A stretch of 15,837 nucleotides of DNA from CAZQSL01 sp964595945 (GTDB lineage: Bacteria > UBP15 > UBA6099 > JAJRTR01), in assembly GCA_964595945.1 (NCBI GenBank), contig CAZQSL010000090.1, positions 1-15,837 of the forward strand, in the 5' to 3' direction. The translations under genes and the position numbers were made by a program. The notes below the pieces were generated by a model. It saw nothing but the letters and a program-made list of their open reading frames with translations. It was not told the origin of the DNA and made no database searches. How positions within the stretch are numbered: position 1 is the stretch's first letter; each line of letters begins with the position of its first letter. Shown in pieces: positions 1-8,579 of this stretch.

Positions 1-1317
1 ATTGTATTCCTTCTTGCAGGTACGCATGAGGAAATTCACGAAAGCGATGGTACCTAGTCCATAGGCGAAATTTTCAAACGTGTTGATGACCATGACATCG
101 AGCGGATAGCCGGCGAAGTGCATCGTGTCGGCGACTTTCAGCGCTCCATTTCGATGGATGTGTCCGAGGAGCGCATAGAGCAGCAGGGTGACGTTCTGGA
201 TGATGCCGAGCACCCACAGTCCGCGCGTCAGGCCGCGTCTGGAAATGTAGATGCCTCCGAGGATGCCTCCGAGGATCGTGGCGATCACGCCGAGTGTGCC
301 CTGAAGGAATCCGAGTTGGGTGACAGTCACTCCTATATCCATCAGAAACGGCTTTGACATCGGCTTCCACAGGAAATCACCGAGTCTGAAAAGCAGTATG
401 AAAAGGATGATGACGACGATTCTGTTTTGTCCGAGATAGGATGTCATCGACTCGGCGAACGAGCGCTGCTGCTTTGCGACAACATCTTCGATGAATGGTA
501 TCCTGCGTGGCATAAGCGCGAGATTCAGCAGATAGAAAACTGAAAAAACTATCGCTGCCGCCGCAAATGCGACAGGCCATCCATTTTTGCCCGCGAGCAT
601 GACGAGCAGGCCGCCGCCGACTACCATGGCTATCCTGTAAAACATCACGCGTATGCCGCTGAACGCCGACTGCCCGGCCTTGTCGAGCGCGTCCATGTAA
701 TAACCGTCGATCGCGATGTCCTGCGTGGCGCTTGCGACTGCCATCATCAGCAGCCCGCCGAATATCAGCCATATCGGCAGCGCTTCGGTCACGGGGAAGG
801 ACACGAAAAGGTCAGCCCTGAAGATGTAAAACAGCGCCGGGATCGTGGCAGCGGCCACCAGGCACAGCAGCCGGGCGGGGGGGGACTTGGACTTATCTAT
901 GCCGAAGGCTATCGTGAACAGAATCCCGAGAAGCCCGAGCGGCACAAGGATATTGGCAAGCGGATTGGCGCCATTGGGCATCACGAACCCAAGTGTGACC
1001 GGATGGCCTCCGGTCGGCATGACGGCGAAGTATACGAGCGCTGCGAAGAGTGCGACGAGCAGCCCCTGCATGACGGCGATCCATGTGCGCTTGCGCCCGA
1101 CGAGTTCGACCAGCGGACTCCACAGGAATTTAAAGGCCCACGGCAGCCCGAGCAGCCCCTGGAAAATCCCGAGCGCTTCGAGCGACAGCCCTATGCTCTT
1201 GAAAAACACTGGCGCCATTTCCATGACGGTCGTGTAGGGAAAGCCTTGCGCGAAATACAGTGACGGCACCCATAACGGCGCCCTTTTTTTCTTTTCGGTT
1301 ACTCCTGAATTATTCAC
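1..1317 (-). CDS. ampG: AmpG-like MFS muropeptide permease, 3' end cut by window edge
   Basis: A GTG start at 1317 opens a frame that stays open for 439 codons to the window edge, so the C-terminus is missing; E. coli AmpG has about 490 residues. A strong GGAGGAAAG ribosome site (1325-1333) lies 11 bases upstream of the start, counted from GGAGG. The protein is an almost continuous series of hydrophobic helices. It carries AmpG-type segments: QGFPYTT (24-30), FKFLWSPL (62-69) followed by the basic loop GRKRTW, and ATQDIAIDG (197-205). AmpG proteins sit in the inner membrane and import GlcNAc-anhydroMurNAc peptides for wall recycling; the exact substrate here is inferred. The gene follows the alcohol dehydrogenase by 66 bp on the same strand and may share its transcript. 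A run of eight C on the coding strand (877-884, codons 145-147) is a possible slippage site. Another sugar- or peptide-importing MFS member is the main alternative. Confidence 0.8.
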   Translation of the reverse strand, partial: MNNSGVTEKKKRAPLWVPSLYFAQGFPYTTVMEMAPVFFKSIGLSLEALGIFQGLLGLPWAFKFLWSPLVELVGRKRTWIAVMQGLLVALFAALVYFAVMPTGGHPVTLGFVMPNGANPLANILVPLGLLGILFTIAFGIDKSKSPPARLLCLVAAATIPALFYIFRADLFVSFPVTEALPIWLIFGGLLMMAVASATQDIAIDGYYMDALDKAGQSAFSGIRVMFYRIAMVVGGGLLVMLAGKNGWPVAFAAAAIVFSVFYLLNLALMPRRIPFIEDVVAKQQRSFAESMTSYLGQNRIVVIILFILLFRLGDFLWKPMSKPFLMDIGVTVTQLGFLQGTLGVIATILGGILGGIYISRRGLTRGLWVLGIIQNVTLLLYALLGHIHRNGALKVADTMHFAGYPLDVMVINTFENFAYGLGTIAFVNFLMRTCKKEYN

Positions 1318-1383
1318 CCGGTGTCTTTCCTCCGATATCGCTTTTCGTTGTAGTACGAATTCCATTGCGGAATTCGCAAGCAT

Positions 1384-2565
1384 TCAGAGCCGTTCGCGTA
1401 TGACTTTCTTCAACTCGCCCTCGTCGAGCGGGACGGGATTGTTTTTGTTGTCGGTCGAAGCGGCGATCATTTCGACATCTTCATCAGTGATGCCATAAGA
1501 TGACAGGCGGCCGAGCGGCAGGGCTTCTGTCCATTCGTAGATCGTTTCAATCAGCAGATCGCAACCGCCCCTGACATCGCTCGTGATATCGCTCCCAGCG
1601 AGCAGGAAGCCCACGGCAGCGTACTTCATCAGCAACTGATTTTCAGGGCCGTGGAGAGCGAACAGCTTGCGGATCGTCGCGGCAGTGACCGGAGCGAGCA
1701 TCGTGCCGCAAGCCACCCCGTGAGGGATCGGGAAAAGACCGCCCATCGGTCCCGCCATGCCATGCACTGCGCCAAGCCCTGCATTGGCGAGCGTTATGCC
1801 AGACATCAGCGCGGCATAGGCCATAGCGCCGCGCACTCGCGTGTCACCCGCGCCGACGCCGCACGCGAGCAGGATGTTATCCTGTATATTTTCGAGTCCG
1901 CTCCAGGCAAGCGCGTCAGTGACGGGGTTGCTTTTAGTCGACACATAAGACTCAAGCAATTGGGTGAAGGCGTCCATGCCGCAAGACGCAGTGACTTCCG
2001 CCGGGCATGACGTCATTAGCTCTGGGTCGAGTATCGCGTGATCCGGCACGAAATTGTCATGTCGCAGCGAACATTTGAATCCCGCCGGGCCTATGTCACT
2101 GAGCACCGCGTTTTTAGTCGCCTCACTGCCGGTGCCCGATGTCGTTGGCACCGCGATGAACGGTACTTTTATGCCGTTGTGGGCCTTGCCGTCGCCCACC
2201 ATTTCAAGATAAGGCTTGACCGGATCGCCCGATGGCAGCATGGCCGAAATCGCCTTGCCGGCATCTACGACACTGCCGCCTCCCCACGCGATCACAGAAG
2301 TGATCCCTGCCGCATCGAAAGTGGCCACCGCTTCGTCGACTACTGAGGGAGACGGTTCGCCAGCGACCTGATAGTGATGGTACGCGACCCCCGCCGTGGC
2401 AAGCCCGGCTATGAGCCTGTCCCATCTCGATCCCTGATACGATTTCGCGCCTGTTACGATAAGGCACGTATTTCCATAACCGGCGGCAAGGCCCGGTACT
2501 GCCGAAAACCTGCCTGCGCCGAACTGTACAGACGGAATGCCCGCAAATGAAAACGGTCTGATCAT
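1384..2565 (-). CDS. iron-type (group III) alcohol dehydrogenase
   Basis: The 393-residue product matches the Fe-ADH family in length and layout. The N-terminal half is a dinucleotide-binding domain with GGGSVVDAGKA (95-105) and the phosphate-contacting PTTSGTGSE (140-148). The C-terminal half is helical and holds the metal site. By comparison with FucO (Asp, His, His, His), the ligands would be D198, Q202, H268 and H282, so the second His is Gln here, in GMDAFTQLLE. That substitution is seen in some family branches and does not by itself imply inactivity. The enzyme probably interconverts an aldehyde and an alcohol with NAD(P)H in the cytoplasm; the substrate cannot be read from sequence. 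The ATG at 2565 has GGAGGG at a short spacing. The gene lies 150 bp after phoR on the same strand, so it may receive read-through from the Pho operon or use its own promoter. Confidence 0.88.
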   Translation of the reverse strand: MIRPFSFAGIPSVQFGAGRFSAVPGLAAGYGNTCLIVTGAKSYQGSRWDRLIAGLATAGVAYHHYQVAGEPSPSVVDEAVATFDAAGITSVIAWGGGSVVDAGKAISAMLPSGDPVKPYLEMVGDGKAHNGIKVPFIAVPTTSGTGSEATKNAVLSDIGPAGFKCSLRHDNFVPDHAILDPELMTSCPAEVTASCGMDAFTQLLESYVSTKSNPVTDALAWSGLENIQDNILLACGVGAGDTRVRGAMAYAALMSGITLANAGLGAVHGMAGPMGGLFPIPHGVACGTMLAPVTAATIRKLFALHGPENQLLMKYAAVGFLLAGSDITSDVRGGCDLLIETIYEWTEALPLGRLSSYGITDEDVEMIAASTDNKNNPVPLDEGELKKVIRERL

Positions 2566-2715
2566 GTTCCCTCCGAAAGCCGTGTGGCCGCGTCGATCCA
2601 GACGGGTGAGCGCAGCTACGTAGCAGCGATTGGCCCGGACGCAACGTATTATCTGATTTTAATATATATAAGGATTGGAGTCGCGTGTTTTTGCCGAAAT
2701 GTGCGTGATGATCTG
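2566..2715 (-). promoter_or_regulatory. phoR-ADH spacer with possible weak promoter and a 10-bp palindrome
   Basis: This 150-bp gap has an AT-rich patch (about 2655-2672). On the minus strand that patch precedes GATAAT (one mismatch to TATAAT), but no good -35 stands 16-18 bp upstream. A perfect palindrome, GCTACGTAGC (2615-2624), sits about 50 bp before the dehydrogenase start and could be an operator. No hairpin with a T-run was seen after phoR, so read-through from phoR is possible. Confidence 0.3.
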
Positions 2716-4518
2716 TCACACGGGGATATGGATGCTGAAGGTGCTGCCTCTGTTAATGGCGCTTTCGACAGAAGGATAGCCACCATGCACCTGCGAGATG
2801 TGCTTGACGATGGCGAGCCCGAGTCCCGTGCCGCCGAGCTTGCGGCTGCGCGCCTTGTCGACGCGGAAGAACCTTTCGAAGACGCGAGTCAGATTTTCGT
2901 CGTCGATGCCGCAACCGCTGTCTGAAACGCTGATGACGATTTCCGTGCCGGTGGAATGAGCTGTGACAGCGACAGTGCCGCCGGGTTCGCTGTACTTGAT
3001 GGCGTTGTCGACGAGATTGATGATGGCGTGTTCGAGTAGTGGTGGATTGATGCGGCCAGTGAGGCTCGCGCTGCATTGCTGATGGATGTTGATATCCTTC
3101 TGAGCTGCCTTGATCACGCACGAACCAATTGCCGACTCGATCACGTCGGCGATCGACGCGTCCTCGAATTCGATATTCGGTTTTTCCCTGTCGAGCCGCG
3201 AAAGGCTGAGCAGATCGTCGATAATCGCGTTGAGGCGGTCAGCGTGCTTCTGCACAATCAGAAGGAATTTGCGGATTTCCCCCGGATCGATCGAATCATC
3301 GTCGAGTATCGTTTCGACAAAGCCTTTGATCGAAGTGATTGGCGTCTTGAGTTCGTGAGAGACATTGGCGACAAAATCACGGCGGAGATTTTCGAGTCTG
3401 CGCAGCCGCGAAACATCGTTAAGCGCGATGACGACACCTGCGGAACGGCCGAAACTGTCGCGAAGTATCGTGCCATGCGCCTGCAGATAGATGTTGTCCT
3501 TGTCGCCCGTGCCCTCGATGACGATGTCCGCCTCGCTGGTGTACTGGCTCTCGTAGGTCGCTTCGAGAAATTCCAGCAGGTCTTCATTGGCGACGACTTC
3601 GGCGATGGGCCTGCCGTGAGCCGTGCTGATGTCGATGCTGAAAAGTTCCGCCGCCGCGTAATTGAAATTGAGAAGACGCTTGTTCATATCGACAGCGATG
3701 ATGCCCTCAAGCATGCTTGAGAGGACAGCTTCGATCTCGCGGCGCTGATTCATGATGGTCTTGATACGGTCATCGAGCTGGGTGACCATATCATTGAGCG
3801 CGTCTCCGAGGCCGCCGATTTCTTCTGACCCAGTCTCCGGGATACGTGTCTGCAAGTCGCCGATGGCAAATCTGTCAGTGCCAGCGCGCAACTTGCGAAG
3901 CGGCACGCTGATGCGGAGGTAAAACACGAGCGTGATGGCCGATGCGAGCACACCGGCGATGATAAACGATGCAAGAGCCGCCAGTCCCGCTGAGGGTATG
4001 ATTTCGGCTTCGATAGAACTCACGGGCGCAGTGAGGCGCACCGCTGCGATCACATGCCCGCCACTGCGCACCGGCACAGCAATACTGAGCACGCGGCCGC
4101 CCGATTTGCTGTCGTTGCGTACGGTTTTGCCGTTGCGGCCCGCGAGCGCGGAGCGGATGTCGGCAGTCAGTGCCTTGGCCTCAGCGTTTTTCGGACTTGG
4201 CGGATATGTATGGATGCCATCGCTGGCTGGATAGATGATAGTGTATTTTTCGCCATAGAGATCGGAGAGAGTGGCATAGATATGCGGCGGCACATCCCTG
4301 CCTTCGACTATGTCGCGCACGGGAGCGAGCTTGCCGAGCAGATTGGCCTCGCGGATCAGCGCCGCCTCGATGCGGTTGTAATAAAACGACCGTAGCAGCC
4401 CCAGTGCGTAAAGTAAGAATAAGAGGGTGAAAAAAAAAGTTACTGCAAGGATGAAGGGGTACATTTGCCAGAGCAGTTTCCGGCGTTGCGGCCGGGGTTG
4501 TTTTTTGTCAGCCGACAA
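2716..4518 (-). CDS. phoR: PhoR-type phosphate sensor histidine kinase
   Basis: The 600-residue kinase begins with a basic N-terminus and a membrane helix (about 20-43). An extracytoplasmic segment of about 130 residues (44-175) follows, then a second helix (about 177-202). After these come a HAMP linker (about 200-255), a PAS-like domain (about 262-370), and the HisKA domain with the phospho-acceptor H388 in VSHELKTP. The ATPase domain has the N box around N505, G1 box DSGCGI (533-538), F box ERFF (548-551) and G2 box GGTGLGLAI (562-570). All catalytic boxes are intact. It should autophosphorylate at H388 when phosphate is low and pass the phosphate to PhoB. The start overlaps the end of phoB by 11 bp, implying translational coupling. 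The periplasmic domain distinguishes it from E. coli PhoR, which has almost none. The assignment as PhoR rests on these domains together with the pst-phoU-phoB context. Confidence 0.93.
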   Translation of the reverse strand: MSADKKQPRPQRRKLLWQMYPFILAVTFFFTLLFLLYALGLLRSFYYNRIEAALIREANLLGKLAPVRDIVEGRDVPPHIYATLSDLYGEKYTIIYPASDGIHTYPPSPKNAEAKALTADIRSALAGRNGKTVRNDSKSGGRVLSIAVPVRSGGHVIAAVRLTAPVSSIEAEIIPSAGLAALASFIIAGVLASAITLVFYLRISVPLRKLRAGTDRFAIGDLQTRIPETGSEEIGGLGDALNDMVTQLDDRIKTIMNQRREIEAVLSSMLEGIIAVDMNKRLLNFNYAAAELFSIDISTAHGRPIAEVVANEDLLEFLEATYESQYTSEADIVIEGTGDKDNIYLQAHGTILRDSFGRSAGVVIALNDVSRLRRLENLRRDFVANVSHELKTPITSIKGFVETILDDDSIDPGEIRKFLLIVQKHADRLNAIIDDLLSLSRLDREKPNIEFEDASIADVIESAIGSCVIKAAQKDINIHQQCSASLTGRINPPLLEHAIINLVDNAIKYSEPGGTVAVTAHSTGTEIVISVSDSGCGIDDENLTRVFERFFRVDKARSRKLGGTGLGLAIVKHISQVHGGYPSVESAINRGSTFSIHIPV

Positions 4519-5197
4519 ATCTGTAGCCTACCCCTCTGACAGTTTCGATGTGTTTGCCGCACGAGCCGAGTTTTTTCCGAAGTCCCACGATCTGTACATC
4601 TACGGAACGGTCAGTGACCGGATAGTCGCCGCCACGCACGGCGTCCACGATCTGGTAGCGGGTGAATACCCATCCCGGGCGGCTGGCGAGAGTGTTGAGC
4701 ACAAAAAATTCCGTATAAGTGAGCGGTACTTTCTGACCCTCGACCGTGACTTCGTGTTTTCCCGCATGTATGACAAGATCGCCGAATGTGATGACTTCGC
4801 CGGCAGGCGCTTCGGTGACACCATTTTTACGGCGCAAAACGGCACGCACCCTCGACACAAGTACCTTGGGGCTGAACGGCTTGGTCACATAATCGTCCGC
4901 GCCTGTTTCGAGACCTGCCACTATGTCGGACTCTTCACTCTTGGCCGTCAGCATCAGCACCGGCATCGAGCGGATGGCGGGATCGGCCTTGATCTCACGG
5001 CACACGTCGAGTCCGTTCATGCCGGGCAGCATGAGATCGAGTATCAGCAGATCGGGACTGTTTTCCTTGACCTGCCGTAGCCCCTCTTCTCCCGATGACA
5101 CGCAGGTGACTTTATAACCCTCGCGCGCAAGGTTGTAGCGTACGAGTTCGAGGATGTCCTCTTCGTCTTCAACCACAAGAATTCGTTCGTTAGACAT
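4508..5197 (-). CDS. phoB: PhoB-type OmpR-family response regulator
   Basis: The 229-residue protein has a receiver domain (about 4-120) with acidic pocket E10/D11, phospho-acceptor D54 in LILDLMLPGMNG, T84 and K106 (VTKPF). The C-terminal winged-helix domain (about 130-229) includes LTYTEFFVL, the recognition-helix region SVDVQIVGLRKKL and the closing RGVGYRF. It is predicted to bind Pho boxes such as the one before pstS and to activate transcription when phosphorylated by PhoR. GAGGAG stands about 7 bases before the ATG. The 60-bp gap after phoU holds a -10-like TATACT (minus strand, 5229-5234) without a convincing -35. phoBR may therefore be transcribed mostly by read-through from the pst genes, with at best a weak local promoter. 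Confidence 0.94.
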   Translation of the reverse strand: MSNERILVVEDEEDILELVRYNLAREGYKVTCVSSGEEGLRQVKENSPDLLILDLMLPGMNGLDVCREIKADPAIRSMPVLMLTAKSEESDIVAGLETGADDYVTKPFSPKVLVSRVRAVLRRKNGVTEAPAGEVITFGDLVIHAGKHEVTVEGQKVPLTYTEFFVLNTLASRPGWVFTRYQIVDAVRGGDYPVTDRSVDVQIVGLRKKLGSCGKHIETVRGVGYRFVG

Positions 5198-5257
5198 TGC
5201 GGCTCCTCATATATTTCGACTAATCATAAGTATAATCTTTTTTGGCAAATAGAACTA

Positions 5258-5959
5258 TTATCCGGCATCAGGCAGAGTGGGATCAGGAGGCACCCCATGA
5301 TACTCGTCCTTGGGCTGTCTGCCCGTTTTCATGTATATGGTGCGCTCGCAGATGTTGGTGACATGATCGGCGATGCGCTCAAGCGACTGCGTGACGGTGA
5401 TCACCTCGACGCCCGTTTCGGCAATGTTACTGTCACTGCGCATCGCGGTGATAAGCTGGCGGTAGAAAGCATGATTGTATTCGTCGATCTCATCATCGCT
5501 CTCGATGATAGCGGCGGCAAGGTCGGTATTGCGTCCCGAAAAAGCGAGAAATGCCTGGAGGTACATCTTGAAGACCTTTTCGGCCATCGGGCTCAAGTCG
5601 ATATCCGGCTTGAGCGGAGGACACTTCGCAAGGCCTTTGGCCATGCGCGCAATCTTGGTGGCGAGATCGGCGATACGCTCGACCTCAGTCGCCACCTTGA
5701 GGATCGAAGCGATGCGCCGCAGATCAGACGCCATCGGCTGCTGCCGTGCGAGCATCAGCAGGCATCGGTTTTCAATGGCCATCTCCATGCCGTCGATCAT
5801 GTCATCCAGTTCCTCTATCTCTCCGGCAAGCTTCACGTCGCGTTCGATATATGCCGTGAATGACCGCGTGATCACGTCACTGACTATTGACGCGAGTGAA
5901 ATGAGATCGACTTCGAGCTCCTCGAGTTCGTGCGAAAAACTCTTTCTGATGCTGTCCAT
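5258..5959 (-). CDS. phoU: PhoU phosphate-signalling adaptor
   Basis: The 233-residue, all-helical protein has the duplicated PhoU repeat. Each half carries the metal-binding type motif: EVERIADLATKIAR in the first half and SLERIADHVTNICE in the second. Length is normal for the family. PhoU is known to link the Pst transporter to PhoR, keeping the kinase off when phosphate is plentiful and limiting uptake. Its ATG lies one base after the pstB stop, with GGGAGG inside the end of pstB, so it is almost certainly co-translated with pstB. Position between pstB and phoB fits this role as go-between. Confidence 0.95.
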   Translation of the reverse strand: MDSIRKSFSHELEELEVDLISLASIVSDVITRSFTAYIERDVKLAGEIEELDDMIDGMEMAIENRCLLMLARQQPMASDLRRIASILKVATEVERIADLATKIARMAKGLAKCPPLKPDIDLSPMAEKVFKMYLQAFLAFSGRNTDLAAAIIESDDEIDEYNHAFYRQLITAMRSDSNIAETGVEVITVTQSLERIADHVTNICERTIYMKTGRQPKDEYHGVPPDPTLPDAG

Positions 5960-5960
5960 A

Positions 5961-6746
5961 TCAGCCGAACCTCCCGGTGATGTAGTCCTCAGTGCGGGTG
6001 CAGGCGGGACTCGTAAAAAGAGTTTCGCTATCGGAGTACTCGATGAGTTCGCCGAGGTAAAAGAATGCAGTGCGATCAGAAACGCGCGCCGCCTGCTGCA
6101 TGTTGTGCGTGACGATCACGATAGTGTACCGCGAGCGCAGGGTGAGCATGAGCTCTTCGATTTTCAGCGTGGCTATGGGATCGAGAGCCGAACACGGCTC
6201 ATCCATGAGTAGAATTTCCGGCCGCACCGCGAGCAGCCGCGCGATGCACAGCCGCTGCTGCTGTCCTCCCGAAAGCGCGAGCGCCGATTTCCTGAGATTA
6301 TCCTTCACCTCATCCCACAGGGCAGCTGCGCGAAGGCTTTCTTCCACTATCGCGTCGATATCCGACTTGCGTTTGGTGCCATGTATCGCGGGACCATAGG
6401 CGATGTTGTTGTAGATGCTCGTGGGAAATGGATTGGGCTTCTGAAACACCATGCCGACCCGGCGTCGCAGCGTGACAACATCGACCCCTGGAGCAAGCAC
6501 GTTTTCGCCGTCGAAAGTGATACGCCCCTCCGAGCGGAAGTCCCTGATAGTATCGTTCATCCTGTTGAGACAACGCAGGAATGTCGATTTGCCGCACCCG
6601 GACGGGCCGATGAATGCCGTGATTTCATTCTTGTTGATCGTGAGTGAAATATCCCTGAGCGCCTGAGTCTTGCCGTACCAGGTATTGAGATGCTCTGCGC
6701 TTATGACCGTTTTGACCGTAGCGCGCGGTTCAGTTGCTATTACCAT
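5961..6746 (-). CDS. pstB: PstB phosphate ABC transporter ATPase
   Basis: The 261-residue ATPase has every ABC motif intact: Walker A GPSGCGKST (47-55), Q-loop Q102 in the PstB-typical FQKPNPFPTSIY, signature LSGGQ (158-162), Walker B ILLMDEP (178-184) with catalytic E183, and H-loop H214. The FQKPNPFP stretch and the CSALDP box are characteristic of PstB rather than other importers. It would act as a dimer on the cytoplasmic face of PstA-PstC and power phosphate import. The ATG overlaps the last 7 bases of pstA, and the stop is one base before phoU. Confidence 0.97.
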   Translation of the reverse strand: MVIATEPRATVKTVISAEHLNTWYGKTQALRDISLTINKNEITAFIGPSGCGKSTFLRCLNRMNDTIRDFRSEGRITFDGENVLAPGVDVVTLRRRVGMVFQKPNPFPTSIYNNIAYGPAIHGTKRKSDIDAIVEESLRAAALWDEVKDNLRKSALALSGGQQQRLCIARLLAVRPEILLMDEPCSALDPIATLKIEELMLTLRSRYTIVIVTHNMQQAARVSDRTAFFYLGELIEYSDSETLFTSPACTRTEDYITGRFG

Positions 6747-7585
6747 TTTCTACTCCGTCTCAGCCTGTTTCTGAGGATAATGGCTGAAAGATTCATGAGA
6801 AAAACTATCGAGAGCAGCACGAGCGCGGTGCCGTACTTGACAGAGTCAGGAGTGTTGGGCACCTGCGTCGATATTATGTATAGATGATACGGGAGGGCCA
6901 TGACCTGATCCATGAACGACTTCGGAAGGTTGGGCAGATAAAACGCGGCCGCAGTAAAAAGTATCGGAGCCGTCTCGCCCGCTGCGCGGCTGATACCGAA
7001 TATCGCACCAGTGAGCATCCCCGGCAGAGCCGCGGGCAATATGACTTTCACAATGGTCTGAAACTTTGTCGCGCCCAGTGCCAGACTGGCCTCACGAAAC
7101 GACTGGGGCACCGAGCGAAGCGCTTCCTCAGATGTCGTGATGATCGTCGGCAATATCAGAAGCACGAGCGTAAGCGCACCTGCGATGAGCGATGCGCCAA
7201 GTTTCATCAGCAGCACAAAGAAACCAAGTCCGAACAGTCCGAATACTATCGACGGCACGCCCGCGAGATTGGTTATGCTCATGCGCACGACCCGCGCCAC
7301 CAATGTGTCGGAAGTGTATTCGGTCAGAAATACCGCCGATATGACTCCGAGCGGCAGCGCAATGATGATCGCCGTGCCGGTAAGCGCGATGGTGCCGAAA
7401 ATCGCGGGGAAAATACCGCCTTCTCTCATGCCCATGCGTGGATACTGCGTGAGAAATTCCGCATCGACACGGCTCGCTCCATGTGCGATCACGATGGCGA
7501 ATATTATGATCACAGGCACAATGACAATCAGGCTGTTGAGCGTGAGCAGGCCGAATATCATGTTCTGCTTGAGTGATTTGTTCAC
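6740..7585 (-). CDS. pstA: PstA phosphate ABC transporter permease
   Basis: The 281-residue permease has about six membrane helices. The cytoplasmic EAA loop (164-182, FREASLALGATKFQTIVKV) docks PstB. The conserved SRAAGETAP (199-207, with R200 and E204) matches a segment important for transport in E. coli Pst permeases. A GTG start is used; its GTGA overlaps the pstC stop by 4 bp, and GGAGGA lies just upstream inside pstC, a classic coupled arrangement. It forms the membrane channel for phosphate together with PstC. Confidence 0.96.
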   Translation of the reverse strand: MNKSLKQNMIFGLLTLNSLIVIVPVIIIFAIVIAHGASRVDAEFLTQYPRMGMREGGIFPAIFGTIALTGTAIIIALPLGVISAVFLTEYTSDTLVARVVRMSITNLAGVPSIVFGLFGLGFFVLLMKLGASLIAGALTLVLLILPTIITTSEEALRSVPQSFREASLALGATKFQTIVKVILPAALPGMLTGAIFGISRAAGETAPILFTAAAFYLPNLPKSFMDQVMALPYHLYIISTQVPNTPDSVKYGTALVLLSIVFLMNLSAIILRNRLRRSRKW

Positions 7586-8553
7586 GCGGTTTTCCTCCGG
7601 CCATTGACAGCGAGATCGGCTGCGAGATTGATGACGAATGTCATCACGAACAGCGCGGCGCCAATGGCAAAAAGCGCTTTGTAGTGGTCACTGCCGTGGA
7701 CGGTTTCGCCCATTTCAGCGGCAATGGTCGCTGTCATAGTACGCACAGGATCGAGCAGCGAATGTGGGATCACGGCTGCATTGCCCGTGAGCATCATCAC
7801 GGCCATGGTCTCGCCGATGATACGGCCGAATCCGATCATCACCGCCGCGATGATGCCGCGCCTCGCAGCCGGCACCGTGACTTTGATGATGGTTTCCCAG
7901 CGGTTGGCGCCAAGTGCGAACGACGCTTCGCGATATGAATCCGGTACGGTATTGAGCGCGTCTTCGGAAATGCTGATAATCGTGGGGATCGCCATCATGG
8001 CAAGCATGACCGCGCCCGTGAGCGCCGTAAGCCCCGTCGGCAGACCGAATGTATCTTTAATAAAATACGCAACTATCGTCGAGCCGATGAATCCGATAAC
8101 GATGGATGGAATACTCGCGAGCAGTTCGACAGCCGGCTTGAGAAGCTCCTTCACCGAATGTGGAGCAACCTCTGAAATATAAATCGCGGCAGCCACGCCG
8201 ACCGGCAGCGCGATGGCGACTGCCGTGACCGACACAAGCAATGTACCCGCTATCAGCGGAAATATCCCAAACGATGCCGGCTCGGAAATCGGATGCCAGC
8301 TTGTGCCGCTGAAAAAAGCCGCAATGCCGTTTTGTGAAAAAAATGACAGCGCTTCCCTCGCGAGAAACACGAATATCATCAGTAGCGACAGCACCGAGAC
8401 AAAGCCGATTGCGACGACTGCCTTTGCTGCGATCCTGTCCGCCGTGATGCTGGCTGACGATTTGCGGTTTAATATTGACTGGCTGGTCAGGGGGGGAGTC
8501 ACCGGTGTGCGTTGCGTGGACTCTGTTGCGTGTGTTGCATCGGTAATGGGCAC
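7582..8553 (-). CDS. pstC: PstC phosphate ABC transporter permease
   Basis: The 323-residue permease starts with GTG at 8553, with AGAGG about 8 bases upstream. A polar, Ser/Thr-rich N-terminal tail of about 40 residues precedes the first membrane helix (about 44-65). The EAA loop YREASFALGANRWETIIKV (207-225) and the GRIIGETMAV segment (243-252, R244 and E248) identify the family. It pairs with PstA in the inner membrane. A run of seven C (8490-8496, codons 20-22) sits early in the frame, and a run of eight C (8567-8574) lies just before the ribosome site; a change in the first would truncate the protein. The exact start within the polar tail is less certain than the rest. Confidence 0.94.
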   Translation of the reverse strand: MPITDATHATESTQRTPVTPPLTSQSILNRKSSASITADRIAAKAVVAIGFVSVLSLLMIFVFLAREALSFFSQNGIAAFFSGTSWHPISEPASFGIFPLIAGTLLVSVTAVAIALPVGVAAAIYISEVAPHSVKELLKPAVELLASIPSIVIGFIGSTIVAYFIKDTFGLPTGLTALTGAVMLAMMAIPTIISISEDALNTVPDSYREASFALGANRWETIIKVTVPAARRGIIAAVMIGFGRIIGETMAVMMLTGNAAVIPHSLLDPVRTMTATIAAEMGETVHGSDHYKALFAIGAALFVMTFVINLAADLAVNGRRKTA

Positions 8554-8579
8554 TGATGATACCTCTGGGGGGGGCTGCG

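Noticed and set aside
377..1123. Apparent fragmentation of the left-edge gene into several short minus-strand frames
   Set aside because: Reading the frame from the GTG at 1317 gives one uninterrupted AmpG-like protein to the edge, so there is no frameshift or pseudogene.
3076..3720. 214-codon frame antisense to phoR
   Set aside because: Shadow of the kinase gene; no ribosome site and no protein-like features.
6884..7576. 230-codon frame antisense to pstA, rich in Arg, Asp and His
   Set aside because: Composition is that of an inverted membrane-protein gene; pstA on the other strand is intact.
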